A stretch of DNA of 11,343 nt. It comes from Clostridiales bacterium. Lineage in GTDB: Bacteria; Bacillota; Clostridia; Oscillospirales; Oscillospiraceae. Location: assembly GCA_003516765.1 (NCBI GenBank), contig DPCD01000159.1, forward strand, positions 1,558-12,900, given 5' to 3'. The notes under the pieces were generated by a model. It saw only the letters and a program-made list of their open reading frames with translations, ran no database searches and was not told where the DNA came from. Position 1 is the stretch's first letter. Each line of letters begins with the position of its first letter. The position numbers and the translations under genes are program-made. Shown piece by piece: positions 1 to 6,935 of this stretch.

Positions 1-462
1 GACGACCGGCTCGCCCGGATCGCCCTTCAGCGACGCGAGCCATTCTTCCTCCGTGCCGGTGTAGCCATGCTTCACGGCGATCCCATACGCCGAGAAGTAG
101 ATCCCCAGCTCTTCCGGCTTTCCTCTGCGGTGCGTCCGGTTGTACCATGCCGCCCATTCCGTGATATGGGCGTTCGCGAGGTTCATCGAGTTTGTATACC
201 GGTCATATTCTCCGTTGACGAAATCAATCATCGCCATCAGATAGACGTAATAGAGCTTGTCGTGCGGAGCCGTAACGATCATCTCGCTCGCCAGATCATC
301 CGCGCCGTAGCGAACCGTGTCCTCCGGGGCGATCATCAATACTTCGGTCTGCACCTTGCCCTCCACTTCGTTGAGGAATTGCAGCAGCATCGAATCCGGA
401 TAGTGTGTCTCGTCCACCTGTTTCAGGTTCCGCGCCATTGTAATTGCGCTCTGTACGGTCAA
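1..462 (-). CDS. Head-tail connector (Gp6-like) with C-terminal EWLASLKG/collagen-like tail, partial
   Basis: The visible 154 codons have no stop and run off the left edge. The N-terminal part (TVQSAITMARNLKQ, then LLQFLNEVEGKVQTEVLMIAPEDTVRY) resembles the Gp6-like head-tail connector family, small helical proteins that sit under the portal. The position after capsid genes fits. The helical part continues to about residue 115 (YYVYLMAMIDFVNGEYDRY, then NAHITEWAAWYNRT). After it comes YGIAVKHGYTGTEEEWLASLKG, a short module common in Firmicutes phage structural proteins before collagen-like repeats, and the frame ends in GDPGEP. I chose a TTG start (460-462) because AAAGGAGG lies 7 nt upstream. 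The first ATG is eight codons in and has no SD. Connector role is family inference; the tail module is visible directly. Confidence 0.72.
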   Translation of the reverse strand, partial: MTVQSAITMARNLKQVDETHYPDSMLLQFLNEVEGKVQTEVLMIAPEDTVRYGADDLASEMIVTAPHDKLYYVYLMAMIDFVNGEYDRYTNSMNLANAHITEWAAWYNRTHRRGKPEELGIYFSAYGIAVKHGYTGTEEEWLASLKGDPGEPVV

Positions 463-481
463 TTTCTTCCCTCCTTTGCAG

Positions 482-519
482 AAAAACGGCGCAGAGAGCC
501 TAAATACTCCCTACGCCGT
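482..519 (-). terminator. Rho-independent terminator between the small head gene and the connector gene
   Basis: On the minus strand ACGGCGTAGGGAGT pairs with GCTCTCTGCGCCGT (14 pairs, three of them G-T) around an ATTTAG loop, followed by TTTTT. It lies about 20 nt before the connector start, leaving no room for a new promoter. If it works it must be leaky, reducing transcription from head genes into connector and tail genes. Confidence 0.6.
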
Positions 520-555
520 GTCGTAGTGCCATTCGTGGTGGTTTCGCGGACGATA

Positions 556-807
556 TTAACGAAGTGCGCCGGATTTCTCGGCATACTGCCGCGCCTGACT
601 TGCCATCAGTTCCGCCGTCCGTTCGTCCTGCCGCATCGAGCGGATCAGGATGTTATAGACGCCGCGCGGGATCATCACCTGTTTGCCGCGCTGGATCTGA
701 TAACCCTTTCCGTTCCAGCCGACGAAAATGTCGTCCTTGTATTTGTCGTTGTCCCGAAACGCGAAGAAGGGGACAAGCTCATTCATGTCCTGCGGTTTGT
801 TTGCCAT
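556..807 (-). CDS. Small head-associated protein, unknown function
   Basis: An 83-aa protein starting MANKPQDMNELVPFFAFRDNDKYKDDIFVGWNGKGYQIQRG, then QVMIPRGVYNILIRSM and a polar helical C-terminus. I recognise this type as a conserved hypothetical that follows N4-gp56-type capsid genes in Firmicutes phages, but know no assigned function. The middle looks like short beta strands (DIFVGWNGKGYQIQRGKQVMIP) followed by helices. There is no signal peptide, membrane segment or metal motif. Two ATGs are adjacent (808-810 and 805-807). The second is preferred because the AAGGAGG site is 6 nt away rather than 3. Its place between capsid and connector suggests a head-completion or capsid-decorating role, which is inference. 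Confidence 0.75.
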   Translation of the reverse strand: MANKPQDMNELVPFFAFRDNDKYKDDIFVGWNGKGYQIQRGKQVMIPRGVYNILIRSMRQDERTAELMASQARQYAEKSGALR

Positions 808-828
808 CATGTTCCTCCTTGTCTGTTA

Positions 829-848
829 CCCGCCCCCGAAGGGGCGGG
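829..848 (-). promoter_or_regulatory. GC-rich UUCG-tetraloop hairpin after the capsid gene
   Basis: A perfect 8-bp stem, CCCGCCCC and GGGGCGGG, encloses TTCG when read on the minus strand, giving a cUUCGg tetraloop, one of the most stable RNA hairpins. It begins 7 nt after the capsid stop. No T-run follows, so it is a poor intrinsic terminator. Protection of the capsid mRNA 3' end or an endpoint for RNA processing is more likely, as inference. Confidence 0.55.
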
Positions 849-855
849 CATGGTC

Positions 856-2094
856 TCAGTTTGCTGCGGATTCAAAGGTCGAGGCGGATTCAATGCGGAT
901 CATGTACTGCTCGACAAGGCGTTCCGCCGTCTTCGTCGCCTTCCAGCCAGCAGTCGCGCGCTGGTTCAGCGGGTCAGCCGTACCGGAAGAGCCGAGCTGC
1001 TTCACAATATGCTGGAGACCGCCGCCGGTCAGCTCCGTCACGCCGTAGGCGTTGTCCCCGAGGATCAGCGTGGAATAGACGCTTCTGCCGCCCTTGCCGC
1101 CCTCGCCCGGCGAGATCACGGCGTTGTCCGCCGTGCTGGAAATGTTATCCTTCAGCGTGATCTTCGTGGCCGTGTTGGATACGACCTCGCACAGCGTGTC
1201 GCCGATCAGGATCATGCGGCCCGCGAGCGCGTTCGCGGCGACCGTGCCGCCGTCGAAGGTGACTTCCTTCGTCGCCGAAGAGATCGCGCCGTTCACCAGC
1301 AGCGTCCGGCTGTCAGACGCAAGGTCTTCACCGGCGAAGATCTTCGCCTCGGTGCTCTCCACAAAGCGGACGCCCTCGATCTTGCCGATCTCGCCCTCAT
1401 AGATCCCCTCCGGGTCGGAGTAGGTCTTCACGTTCACCCACTTCGGGTCGTTCATGAAGTCATAGGACACGTCCGGATGGATGATGCCGACGAAGTTGCC
1501 GTTGATGCGCTCCGCGTTCTGCACCTTCAGATAGCGGACGGCCTTGCGCACGTCGTCAATCGTCAGGTAGCAGTTCTCACTTTCCGTCGCGCTGCCGCCG
1601 GTCAGCTCCGAGCGGTCTTTCTTGCCGCCGGAGTAGAGGACGTTCGTGCCACCTGCGAGCACTTCGCGGGTGATGGTGTCCAGCGTCCGGCCAGCCTGAG
1701 AGGCGAGCAGCTTCGTCGCCTGGACGAGGTTGTTGTCAATCGCGGTCAGCAGCAGGATGTCAGCCAGCTCGACATAGTCGCCGTACTGCTCCACCTTCGC
1801 GGTCAGAACAGACATCGTGAGCTTCCGGCCATCCGGGGTCACGCCTTCCTTGAGCGGCGTGAGCGCTTTGGGCAGCGGGTCATACTTGCGGAATTCGATG
1901 GTCTTGCCGCCGTTCTTCGGGATCGGGTGCTTCTGGCCGAACTGATCGTGCACCAGCTTCGGTTCCGTCAGGTCGATCAGATAGTCCGAATAGTAGGTTT
2001 TCATTTCGTCACTCAGACCGACGTCCGTCGTGACGTTCGTATTGCCGTCGAACATTCTCAGGTCAAAGGCAACGAGTTCATAAAGATTTTTCAT
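856..2094 (-). CDS. Major capsid protein, N4-gp56 family
   Basis: A 412-aa head shell protein. The segment from residue 18 to about 130 is strongly characteristic of N4-gp56 family capsid proteins: NTNVTTDVGLSDEMKTYYSD, LVHDQFGQKHPIPKNGGKTI, EFRKYDPLPKALTPL, VEQYGDYVELADILLLTAID and LASQAGRTLDTITREVL. Residues near 265-320 (KEVTFDGGTVAANALAGRMI, VVSNTATKITLKDN) look like an inserted beta-rich domain. The C-terminus has LILGDNAYGVTELTGGGLQH and a closing AERLVEQYMIRIESAS. The N-terminus carries LVAFDLRMFDGN (residues 7-18), which resembles a Prp protease cleavage motif, so the mature protein probably begins near Gly17. The start has a good site (AAAGGAG, 5 nt). A small CTTTC-GCGA-GAAAG hairpin (2102-2115) touches that site and could modulate translation. 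The scaffold gene is immediately upstream. Confidence 0.93.
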   Translation of the reverse strand: MKNLYELVAFDLRMFDGNTNVTTDVGLSDEMKTYYSDYLIDLTEPKLVHDQFGQKHPIPKNGGKTIEFRKYDPLPKALTPLKEGVTPDGRKLTMSVLTAKVEQYGDYVELADILLLTAIDNNLVQATKLLASQAGRTLDTITREVLAGGTNVLYSGGKKDRSELTGGSATESENCYLTIDDVRKAVRYLKVQNAERINGNFVGIIHPDVSYDFMNDPKWVNVKTYSDPEGIYEGEIGKIEGVRFVESTEAKIFAGEDLASDSRTLLVNGAISSATKEVTFDGGTVAANALAGRMILIGDTLCEVVSNTATKITLKDNISSTADNAVISPGEGGKGGRSVYSTLILGDNAYGVTELTGGGLQHIVKQLGSSGTADPLNQRATAGWKATKTAERLVEQYMIRIESASTFESAAN

Positions 2095-2101
2095 AATTCT
2101 C

Positions 2102-2115
2102 CTTTCTCGCGAAAG
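2102..2115 (-). promoter_or_regulatory. Small GNRA-loop hairpin overlapping the capsid ribosome binding site
   Basis: On the minus strand CTTTC-GCGA-GAAAG can fold into a 5-bp stem with a GCGA (GNRA) loop just after the scaffold stop. Its 3' arm includes the first bases of the capsid Shine-Dalgarno AAAGGAG. This may couple capsid translation to ribosomes finishing scaffold. The stem is short, so this is tentative. Confidence 0.3.
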
Positions 2116-2117
2116 GG

Positions 2118-3056
2118 TCAGAATGTGATAATGTCCCCTCTCGCAGCTCTGCGGGCGATCTCCGCGCGATCCTTCTTGGTCAGCTTGGAAACATCGTCCT
2201 TGATGGTGAATGCGCTCTGCCGCGCCGTTCCGTTCTCCACAGGCCGGTTCCCACGGGCGCGAATGTTATCTGTCACATTCTTTTCCGTCCGTATGCTGGC
2301 CTGCTGCATCGCGCCGGACATGATCTCGTCGAAGTGCATCACCTTGTACGCATGCTCCACCGGCGTCCCGGCCTTGAGCATCGACATGAACGTCGGATTC
2401 TCCATCTCCACAGACAGGTCAAATTGCGGGAACTTCTGCTGAAGCACTTCCGCATCCTGCATCCACTGCTGCACCTGCGCTTGTACCTGCTTCTGCCCTT
2501 CCTGTTCTTCTGCCGCCCGGCGGAACGCCTCGTTCTCGCGGCGCATCCGGACGAACTCGCGGTACTGCTGTTCGCTCATGCCCGCTTCGTCGGCGGCTTC
2601 CGCCCAGTACGCATGGTCGCTGTCAATGGCTTTGAGAAGGTCTTTCGCGTCCTCCACGCCGTAGCGTTCCCGGAGCGCGTCCAAAACCGGCTTCGCATCG
2701 TCCAGCTGCGTCTGCAAGGCTTTCATGTCAGAGAATCTTCGGTTGATGATGCGCTGGGTGTCCTCGGTGTATACGTCCTTGTATTCCCCGGAGACCATAG
2801 ATCGATACGCCTTGCGTTTCTCCTCCAGCGTGTTTGACGTCACCTTGACGTCCGTCTCTGCCTTCCCGGCGTCGGAAGGCGCATCCTGCGTGTCAGTCAC
2901 GGCCTGCTTGCCGTAGAGCACGTTTTCGCCCGATTTGCCCCGCTGGGTGTTCACGGGAGCTGCGCTTTGGGAATCGCCCATCGTCCCGGCTGCGGGCGCT
3001 GCGGCTCCGCCGTCCCCGCCCTCAAACTGATGCAGCCAGAAAGAAAAAGTATTCAT
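2118..3056 (-). CDS. Phage head scaffolding protein with N-terminal Prp-like cleavage motif
   Basis: A 312-aa, highly charged, helix-rich protein directly upstream of the capsid gene, as expected for the internal scaffold that guides procapsid assembly. Residues 1-14 are MNTFSFWLHQFEGG, followed by a Gly/Ala/Pro-rich linker to about residue 40. Residues 78-145 (EEKRKAYRSMVSGEYKDVYT, RIINRRFSDMKALQTQLDDA, VLDALRERYGVEDAKDLLKA) match the usual Firmicutes scaffold pattern. Residues 160-210 are Gln/Glu-rich with coiled-coil character. The basic C-terminus LTKKDRAEIARRAARGD recalls the capsid-binding end of other scaffolds. The frame is open further upstream to 3212, but ATG 3056 is chosen because GGAGG lies 6 nt before it and the protein then starts with the cleavage motif. 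The long leader before it holds a strong inverted repeat. Confidence 0.85.
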   Translation of the reverse strand: MNTFSFWLHQFEGGDGGAAAPAAGTMGDSQSAAPVNTQRGKSGENVLYGKQAVTDTQDAPSDAGKAETDVKVTSNTLEEKRKAYRSMVSGEYKDVYTEDTQRIINRRFSDMKALQTQLDDAKPVLDALRERYGVEDAKDLLKAIDSDHAYWAEAADEAGMSEQQYREFVRMRRENEAFRRAAEEQEGQKQVQAQVQQWMQDAEVLQQKFPQFDLSVEMENPTFMSMLKAGTPVEHAYKVMHFDEIMSGAMQQASIRTEKNVTDNIRARGNRPVENGTARQSAFTIKDDVSKLTKKDRAEIARRAARGDIITF

Positions 3057-3098
3057 AGTGTACCTCCAATCGCGGGTATACGGCCCCGTGTGCCGTGT

Positions 3099-3187
3099 TC
3101 CTCCTGCAATGCTCCGTGGAAGACCGCCCGTGTTCGATTTGCGGAGATCGTAGAAACATAGTCCGCCACGGAGCACAATCAGGAGGA
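3099..3187 (-). ncRNA. Candidate structured RNA leader of the scaffold gene
   Basis: The 175-nt gap between the Prp and scaffold genes (3057-3231) contains a nested inverted repeat. Outer arms are TCCTCCTG (3180-3187) and CAGGAGGA (3099-3106). Inner arms are TGCTCCGTGG (3166-3175) and CCACGGAGCA (3110-3119). They are separated by a 4/3-nt internal loop and cap a 46-nt head that can form a further GCGGA/TCCGC stem. The outer arms pair an anti-SD-like TCCTCC with AGGAGG, yet no start codon follows that AGGAGG, so it is not simply a hidden gene start. A second hairpin, GGGGT-GAAA-ACCCC, lies at 3212-3225. Roles in mRNA stability or translation of scaffold and capsid are inference. Confidence 0.45.
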
Positions 3188-3194
3188 CAGTATC

Positions 3195-3239
3195 AGTATG
3201 ATGGATTTGCAAGGGGTTTTCACCCCGTAAATCAGGATA
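3195..3239 (-). promoter_or_regulatory. Candidate late promoter with shared upstream element, before scaffold
   Basis: On the minus strand TATCCTGATTTACGGGGTGA (ending GTGAAA at 3218-3223) is followed 17 nt later by CATACT (3195-3200), a 4/6 match to the -10 hexamer. The element is nearly identical to one before the small terminase gene, with the same 17-nt spacing. There is no consensus -35, so an activator-dependent promoter is possible. A promoter here would raise scaffold and capsid expression. Low confidence. Confidence 0.3.
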
Positions 3240-3522
3240 TTTCCTGAATTTCTACGGAAATTTTATCGGGTGCGGTCTTCTCCAAACACTGGAGGCCGCA
3301 GCACACCATGTCAAACGGGGCCGGATCGTCGATCCGGAACGTCAAAAATGCCGCGCCATCCGTCATGCGGTCGTAGATCATCGCATCTCTGCCAAGCAGA
3401 TAACACCGCAACGTCTGGATCAGTGCCGATACCGCCGCACAGATCTCCACGCTCCCGGTCGCGTGCCCCTGTGCCGACAGCGTGTAGAGGTTCCCGTCCC
3501 GTTCCAGATAGACCCTCGTCAT
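3232..3522 (-). CDS. Prp-family cysteine protease, probable phage capsid maturation protease
   Basis: A 96-aa protein of the Prp (YsxB-like) family. In Firmicutes, host Prp cuts the N-terminal extension of ribosomal protein L27. The family signature is visible: a beta strand start MTRVYLERDGNLYTLSAQGH, then GHA with the likely catalytic His20, and EICAAVSALIQTL with the likely catalytic Cys28. The length is close to the usual 100-110 aa. It overlaps the portal stop by ATGA, so translation is coupled. It lies between portal and scaffold, where phages normally keep the head protease, and no other head protease is visible. Both downstream proteins carry L27-like motifs at their N-termini, so the likely job is trimming scaffold and capsid during head maturation. 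Family assignment is strong; the phage substrate is inference. Confidence 0.85.
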   Translation of the reverse strand: MTRVYLERDGNLYTLSAQGHATGSVEICAAVSALIQTLRCYLLGRDAMIYDRMTDGAAFLTFRIDDPAPFDMVCCGLQCLEKTAPDKISVEIQEIS

Positions 3523-5489
3523 CTCGTCACCGCCGCCGCGTCGCTGCCGGAATCCATATCAGGCTTGCTCCGCTGTGCCAGCCGCGTCCCGTAGTCCGTC
3601 ATCGGCGTCTGCGCCTTTGTCACTGCGTCGGCGATCCCGCTGCCGCCTGTGCTCTGCTTCGGCGCGGACTGGCCGGACGGCTGCGCCGTTGTTGGGGCCG
3701 CTCCGGTCGTCATCGCCACCATTGCAGCCAGCTGTTCCATCTGCGCCGACATCTGGTTTATGATGTTCAAAAGCGTCTGCCCCTGCGCGACCTGTTCCTT
3801 GATCTTGTCGATGCCCTCGAATTCCATCATCTCCAGCGCGATCAATGCGGGCTGGGCCTGTTCCGGATTGAAGAATCCCGCCGCATACAGCTCCTTCGCC
3901 CGCTCGTTCTGCTCCATCCGGGAGAACGGGTTCTTCTTCTGCGCCTTGATCTTGAGATCGAACACCGGCTTCCGGTAAAGCACCTCCTGCGTCGCATGGT
4001 CAATGCCGATTGCCTGATCCCGCAGACCGGCGTTGGAGAGCGTCGTGAAGTCATATCCCTGCTCGTTCGGCGCCGTCACGCGGAAGGCCCGCGCCTCGTC
4101 GTAGAACTGCCGGATGCGCTCGATCACCATCTTCGTGATCTTCACATGGGTACGATACGATGCGGAGATCATATCTCTCGACGCCTTGTTGCCCGCCTCC
4201 TGAAGCGCCGCAATGGCCGCAGCCGCCGTCACGCCGGAACCGGTAGAACCGTTCGAGACGTCGCGGTTCGAGGCCGTCTCCTTCATCTCTTCGATCTTCA
4301 TTTGCAGGACGTTGTAATAAATGCTGCTCATCGGCGTCAGCTGGATCTCCTGAATCCGCTTGTCGTCCAGCGTCCCTTCCACGCGCACGACCGGCTTCTT
4401 CCAGTCCATCAGCTCATCCTCGTTGACATTCGTGGACGACGAGACGAAGAACCGCTTCTTCGTGGTCATCATCGCGTTCTCCAAGATGTTCCCGCTCAGC
4501 GAATCGATGTAGATCTGCGGGTCTTTGCAGATCGACACATAGCCGAACCCCGCCGGAGTGCCCTTCTCGGGGTAGAGCACATCCAGCACGACCGGATACT
4601 GCCCATCAGAATAGAATCCCGTCTGCGCGTACTCCGGATCGTTCTGGCTTGCGTAGAGCAGCACATCCCCAACGAACTTGGCATAGTGCAGCGCCGTCGC
4701 GCCGCCCGGCGTCTTGACCTTGTAATACCAGTCCACCACCACGGATTTCTCCGACGTGTCGACCGTATCGTCGTAAATGTACTGTTTCACGTCGATGGCG
4801 TTGCCTCGCATCTTCCCGGCATACTCCGGATACTGCGCATCCAGCGTCTCTTCGTCCACCAGCTCAACAACAAACAGGTTCTTCGAATCCTGAATGTCCG
4901 TCACGCCCGGCTCCCAGAAGATCTTCAGGAGATCAATAGGCCGAATGTCCACATCCCCGACGCCGTTTTCCTTCTCCGGGTTCCAGAACACACCGTAGGC
5001 CGCTGTGCCGTGCTTCAGCTTTTCCCACCAGTTGTCAGAATAGGTCTGCTCATAGTCGTTGTACTCAAGAATGACCGGCAAAACCTCGCTCAGCGTCTTC
5101 GCGCTTTCCTCGTCGCTCTGCTCTCTCGGCAGCACGACCGGCTCCGGGTAGTTGTCCATCGCGTCGGCGTGCTTGTTGCAGATCGCGTTGAACAGCCACG
5201 CCGACGACGGGTCCGGTGTTGGATGATCCTTGTCTCTGGCCTTTCTCACGACCTCCCAGTGCCGCAGCTCCCACCACAATTCGTCCTCGACAATGCGCCG
5301 CTCGAAGTTGGCCTTGCCATCCTTGTAGCGCGTAAGGATCTGCGCCGCCTCCTGAATTTCCTTTTTCCCGATGACCTGTGTGCCCTCCGGCCGGTTCAGG
5401 ACTTCCAGCGCCGCGTGCGGCTCCATGCCGCCCTGCTCCTGTACGCCCGGCAGCCCGTTCGGCCTCCCATACTGCTCAAATCTTGCCAT
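3519..5489 (-). CDS. Portal protein
   Basis: A 656-aa protein encoded straight after the large terminase, as portal proteins are. It should form the dodecameric ring at the DNA-entry vertex and dock the terminase. Visible portal-type segments include SSAWLFNAICNKHADAMDNY (residues 96-115), ENDYEQTY-like text near 143-150 followed by WWEKLKHGTAAYGVFWN, DIRPIDLLKIFWEPGVTDIQ, and a helical stretch with GVTAAAAIAALQEAGNKASR and KMVIERIRQFYDEA, matching the stem and crown region of other portals. A C-terminal helix (LLNIINQMSAQMEQLAAMVA) suggests a barrel, followed by a disordered Ser/Gln/Thr tail. The length and pattern suggest a P22-type rather than HK97-type portal, which is a tentative placement. 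ATG 5489 has AGGAGG 5 nt upstream. Its stop overlaps the Prp start by 4 nt. Confidence 0.85.
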   Translation of the reverse strand: MARFEQYGRPNGLPGVQEQGGMEPHAALEVLNRPEGTQVIGKKEIQEAAQILTRYKDGKANFERRIVEDELWWELRHWEVVRKARDKDHPTPDPSSAWLFNAICNKHADAMDNYPEPVVLPREQSDEESAKTLSEVLPVILEYNDYEQTYSDNWWEKLKHGTAAYGVFWNPEKENGVGDVDIRPIDLLKIFWEPGVTDIQDSKNLFVVELVDEETLDAQYPEYAGKMRGNAIDVKQYIYDDTVDTSEKSVVVDWYYKVKTPGGATALHYAKFVGDVLLYASQNDPEYAQTGFYSDGQYPVVLDVLYPEKGTPAGFGYVSICKDPQIYIDSLSGNILENAMMTTKKRFFVSSSTNVNEDELMDWKKPVVRVEGTLDDKRIQEIQLTPMSSIYYNVLQMKIEEMKETASNRDVSNGSTGSGVTAAAAIAALQEAGNKASRDMISASYRTHVKITKMVIERIRQFYDEARAFRVTAPNEQGYDFTTLSNAGLRDQAIGIDHATQEVLYRKPVFDLKIKAQKKNPFSRMEQNERAKELYAAGFFNPEQAQPALIALEMMEFEGIDKIKEQVAQGQTLLNIINQMSAQMEQLAAMVAMTTGAAPTTAQPSGQSAPKQSTGGSGIADAVTKAQTPMTDYGTRLAQRSKPDMDSGSDAAAVTR

Positions 5490-5498
5490 GTGTTCCTC

Positions 5499-6935
5499 CT
5501 ATCTGTAAAAGTCATATCGTCCATACCTCGGCGCGTCGTCCGTGTCGAGGGGATTGTAAGGCTTCGCCTGTACCAGCTTCCGTTCCGGCGGTGCAATCGG
5601 GTTCTCCATTGCCACATACCGGCATTCGTCATAGATATGATCTTCCCCCGCCGTGTCGACGTCCTCCACGTCCGTCTCGTCATAGACCAGCGCCGGGACT
5701 GTACGGATGAAGTTCCGGCATGTGGAGAAGATATAGAGCATCGGCACACCGGAATCATCAAAGGCAAGCCTGTGATGCAGCTGCATCTTGCCGTCAATGC
5801 GGGCATGGTCGCCCTTCTCGAAGTACACGCGCTCCCGCTCCATCAAGGCCCCAATGCTCTCCGTGCCGTCGCTGCCCCAGATTGCCGGGTCTCCCACGCG
5901 GTGGATCGTCCGTCCCCGGAGGTTCGGGTCGTCCGCCTCGATGCGCTTGATCTCCCGCGCCACCTGTGCCGGTTCCCATTTCACACCCTCGTTCGGCGTC
6001 CCCGTGCAGCCGTAGAGTTCCCGGATGCGGTACATCCGCCTGTTTCGGTCAACCGCATACCATCCTACCGAGAATGGCCGGGAATACCCCCAGTCGAGTC
6101 CGCACCAGATCGCCCAGTCCTGCGGAACCATAAACGGATCGATTACATGTGTAAACCGCCTGTCCTGATAATGCGCCGGGTCGTTGCGCCACTCCGCGAA
6201 TACCTGACCGGAGAACGAATCCCAATCCCCATAGAGCAGGGCCTTCCGCTCTGCGTCCGGCATCGATGCCAGCCTTTGCACATACTTCGGGTCATTCGCC
6301 AGCAGGGCCGGATTGTCAAATACGCTGGACGGCACAAAGATCCGCGTCTGCGTCGCGCTGTGCTGCGTCCCGTCCGGGTCTGCCCACGTCGTATCCTCCG
6401 TGATCGGCGTCATCGGCGGCGCCGCCGTGATAAACCGTTCCTTCACCCACGCATGCCCCACGTTTCCGGGGTTCGCCGTCGAGCGGATATAAACCCGCGT
6501 CCCCGGCCCATTCGGGCGGTTTCGCGAGAACAGATACATATATTCGTCGTAGGTGAAGTGCGTCAGCTCGTCAAATGCGATGAAGTCATACGCCTGCCCC
6601 TGATACTTCGTCCGGTCCTTCGTGTACTGCATCGAACCGAAGATGATCTTCGCCCCGGAAGGGAATGTCCAGGTGTGTGACGTTGCGTTGTACTTCGCGC
6701 CGCGGAATGCCGCCGGGTAATAGCGCAGCGTCTTGTCAATCAGCTCCGAGAGTTGGTTGTAGGTCTTGCGGAGAATCAGAGCCTTGTAGTGCGGAATGTC
6801 CACCTGACGCAGCGCCTCGATCACAAGCGCGTCACTCTTCCCGCCGCCGGCAGCTCCGCCATATAGTGCCTCATATTCAGGCCGTGCCATAAATACCGCC
6901 TGTTTCGGCTGCGGCTTCCAGATCACATTACCCAT
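5499..6935 (-). CDS. terL: Terminase large subunit (DNA packaging ATPase and nuclease)
   Basis: A 478-aa packaging motor that pumps DNA through the portal and cuts concatemers. The N-terminal ATPase has Walker A GGAAGGGKS (residues 26-34), Walker B YDFIAFDE (116-123, Asp122 and catalytic Glu123) and a coupling motif STANPGN (152-158). The C-terminal RNase H-like nuclease shows GLDWGYSRP (Asp281), GDPAIWG (Asp349) and EDHIYDECRY (Asp432/Asp436), giving the expected acidic metal-binding set. The length is typical, and all key residues are present. It overlaps the small subunit by 8 nt, with AGAGGTG as ribosome site inside that gene. The stop codon sits within the ribosome binding site of the portal gene. 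Confidence 0.95.
   Translation of the reverse strand: MGNVIWKPQPKQAVFMARPEYEALYGGAAGGGKSDALVIEALRQVDIPHYKALILRKTYNQLSELIDKTLRYYPAAFRGAKYNATSHTWTFPSGAKIIFGSMQYTKDRTKYQGQAYDFIAFDELTHFTYDEYMYLFSRNRPNGPGTRVYIRSTANPGNVGHAWVKERFITAAPPMTPITEDTTWADPDGTQHSATQTRIFVPSSVFDNPALLANDPKYVQRLASMPDAERKALLYGDWDSFSGQVFAEWRNDPAHYQDRRFTHVIDPFMVPQDWAIWCGLDWGYSRPFSVGWYAVDRNRRMYRIRELYGCTGTPNEGVKWEPAQVAREIKRIEADDPNLRGRTIHRVGDPAIWGSDGTESIGALMERERVYFEKGDHARIDGKMQLHHRLAFDDSGVPMLYIFSTCRNFIRTVPALVYDETDVEDVDTAGEDHIYDECRYVAMENPIAPPERKLVQAKPYNPLDTDDAPRYGRYDFYR

Noticed and set aside
67..2442. A 791-codon open frame on the plus strand opposite the capsid and scaffold genes
   Set aside because: Same antisense composition effect; it crosses several genes, terminators and ribosome sites of the minus strand and resembles no family.
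3110..3175. tRNA-like reading of the GCTCCGTGG ... CCACGGAGCA inverted repeat
   Set aside because: The arms could mimic an acceptor stem ending in A, but there is no T-arm next to the 3' arm, no D-arm pattern, and the total length is too short. An extended hairpin explains it better.
3057..3212. N-terminal extension of the scaffold protein back to 3212
   Set aside because: The extension has no phage-like pattern and spans the inverted repeat, while ATG 3056 has an ideal ribosome site and places the cleavage motif at the N-terminus.
3270..6680. A 1136-codon open frame on the plus strand opposite the portal and terminase genes
   Set aside because: It is antisense to two certain genes, is rich in Arg/His/Pro/Leu as expected for the reverse of GC-rich coding sequence, and shows no recognisable domain.
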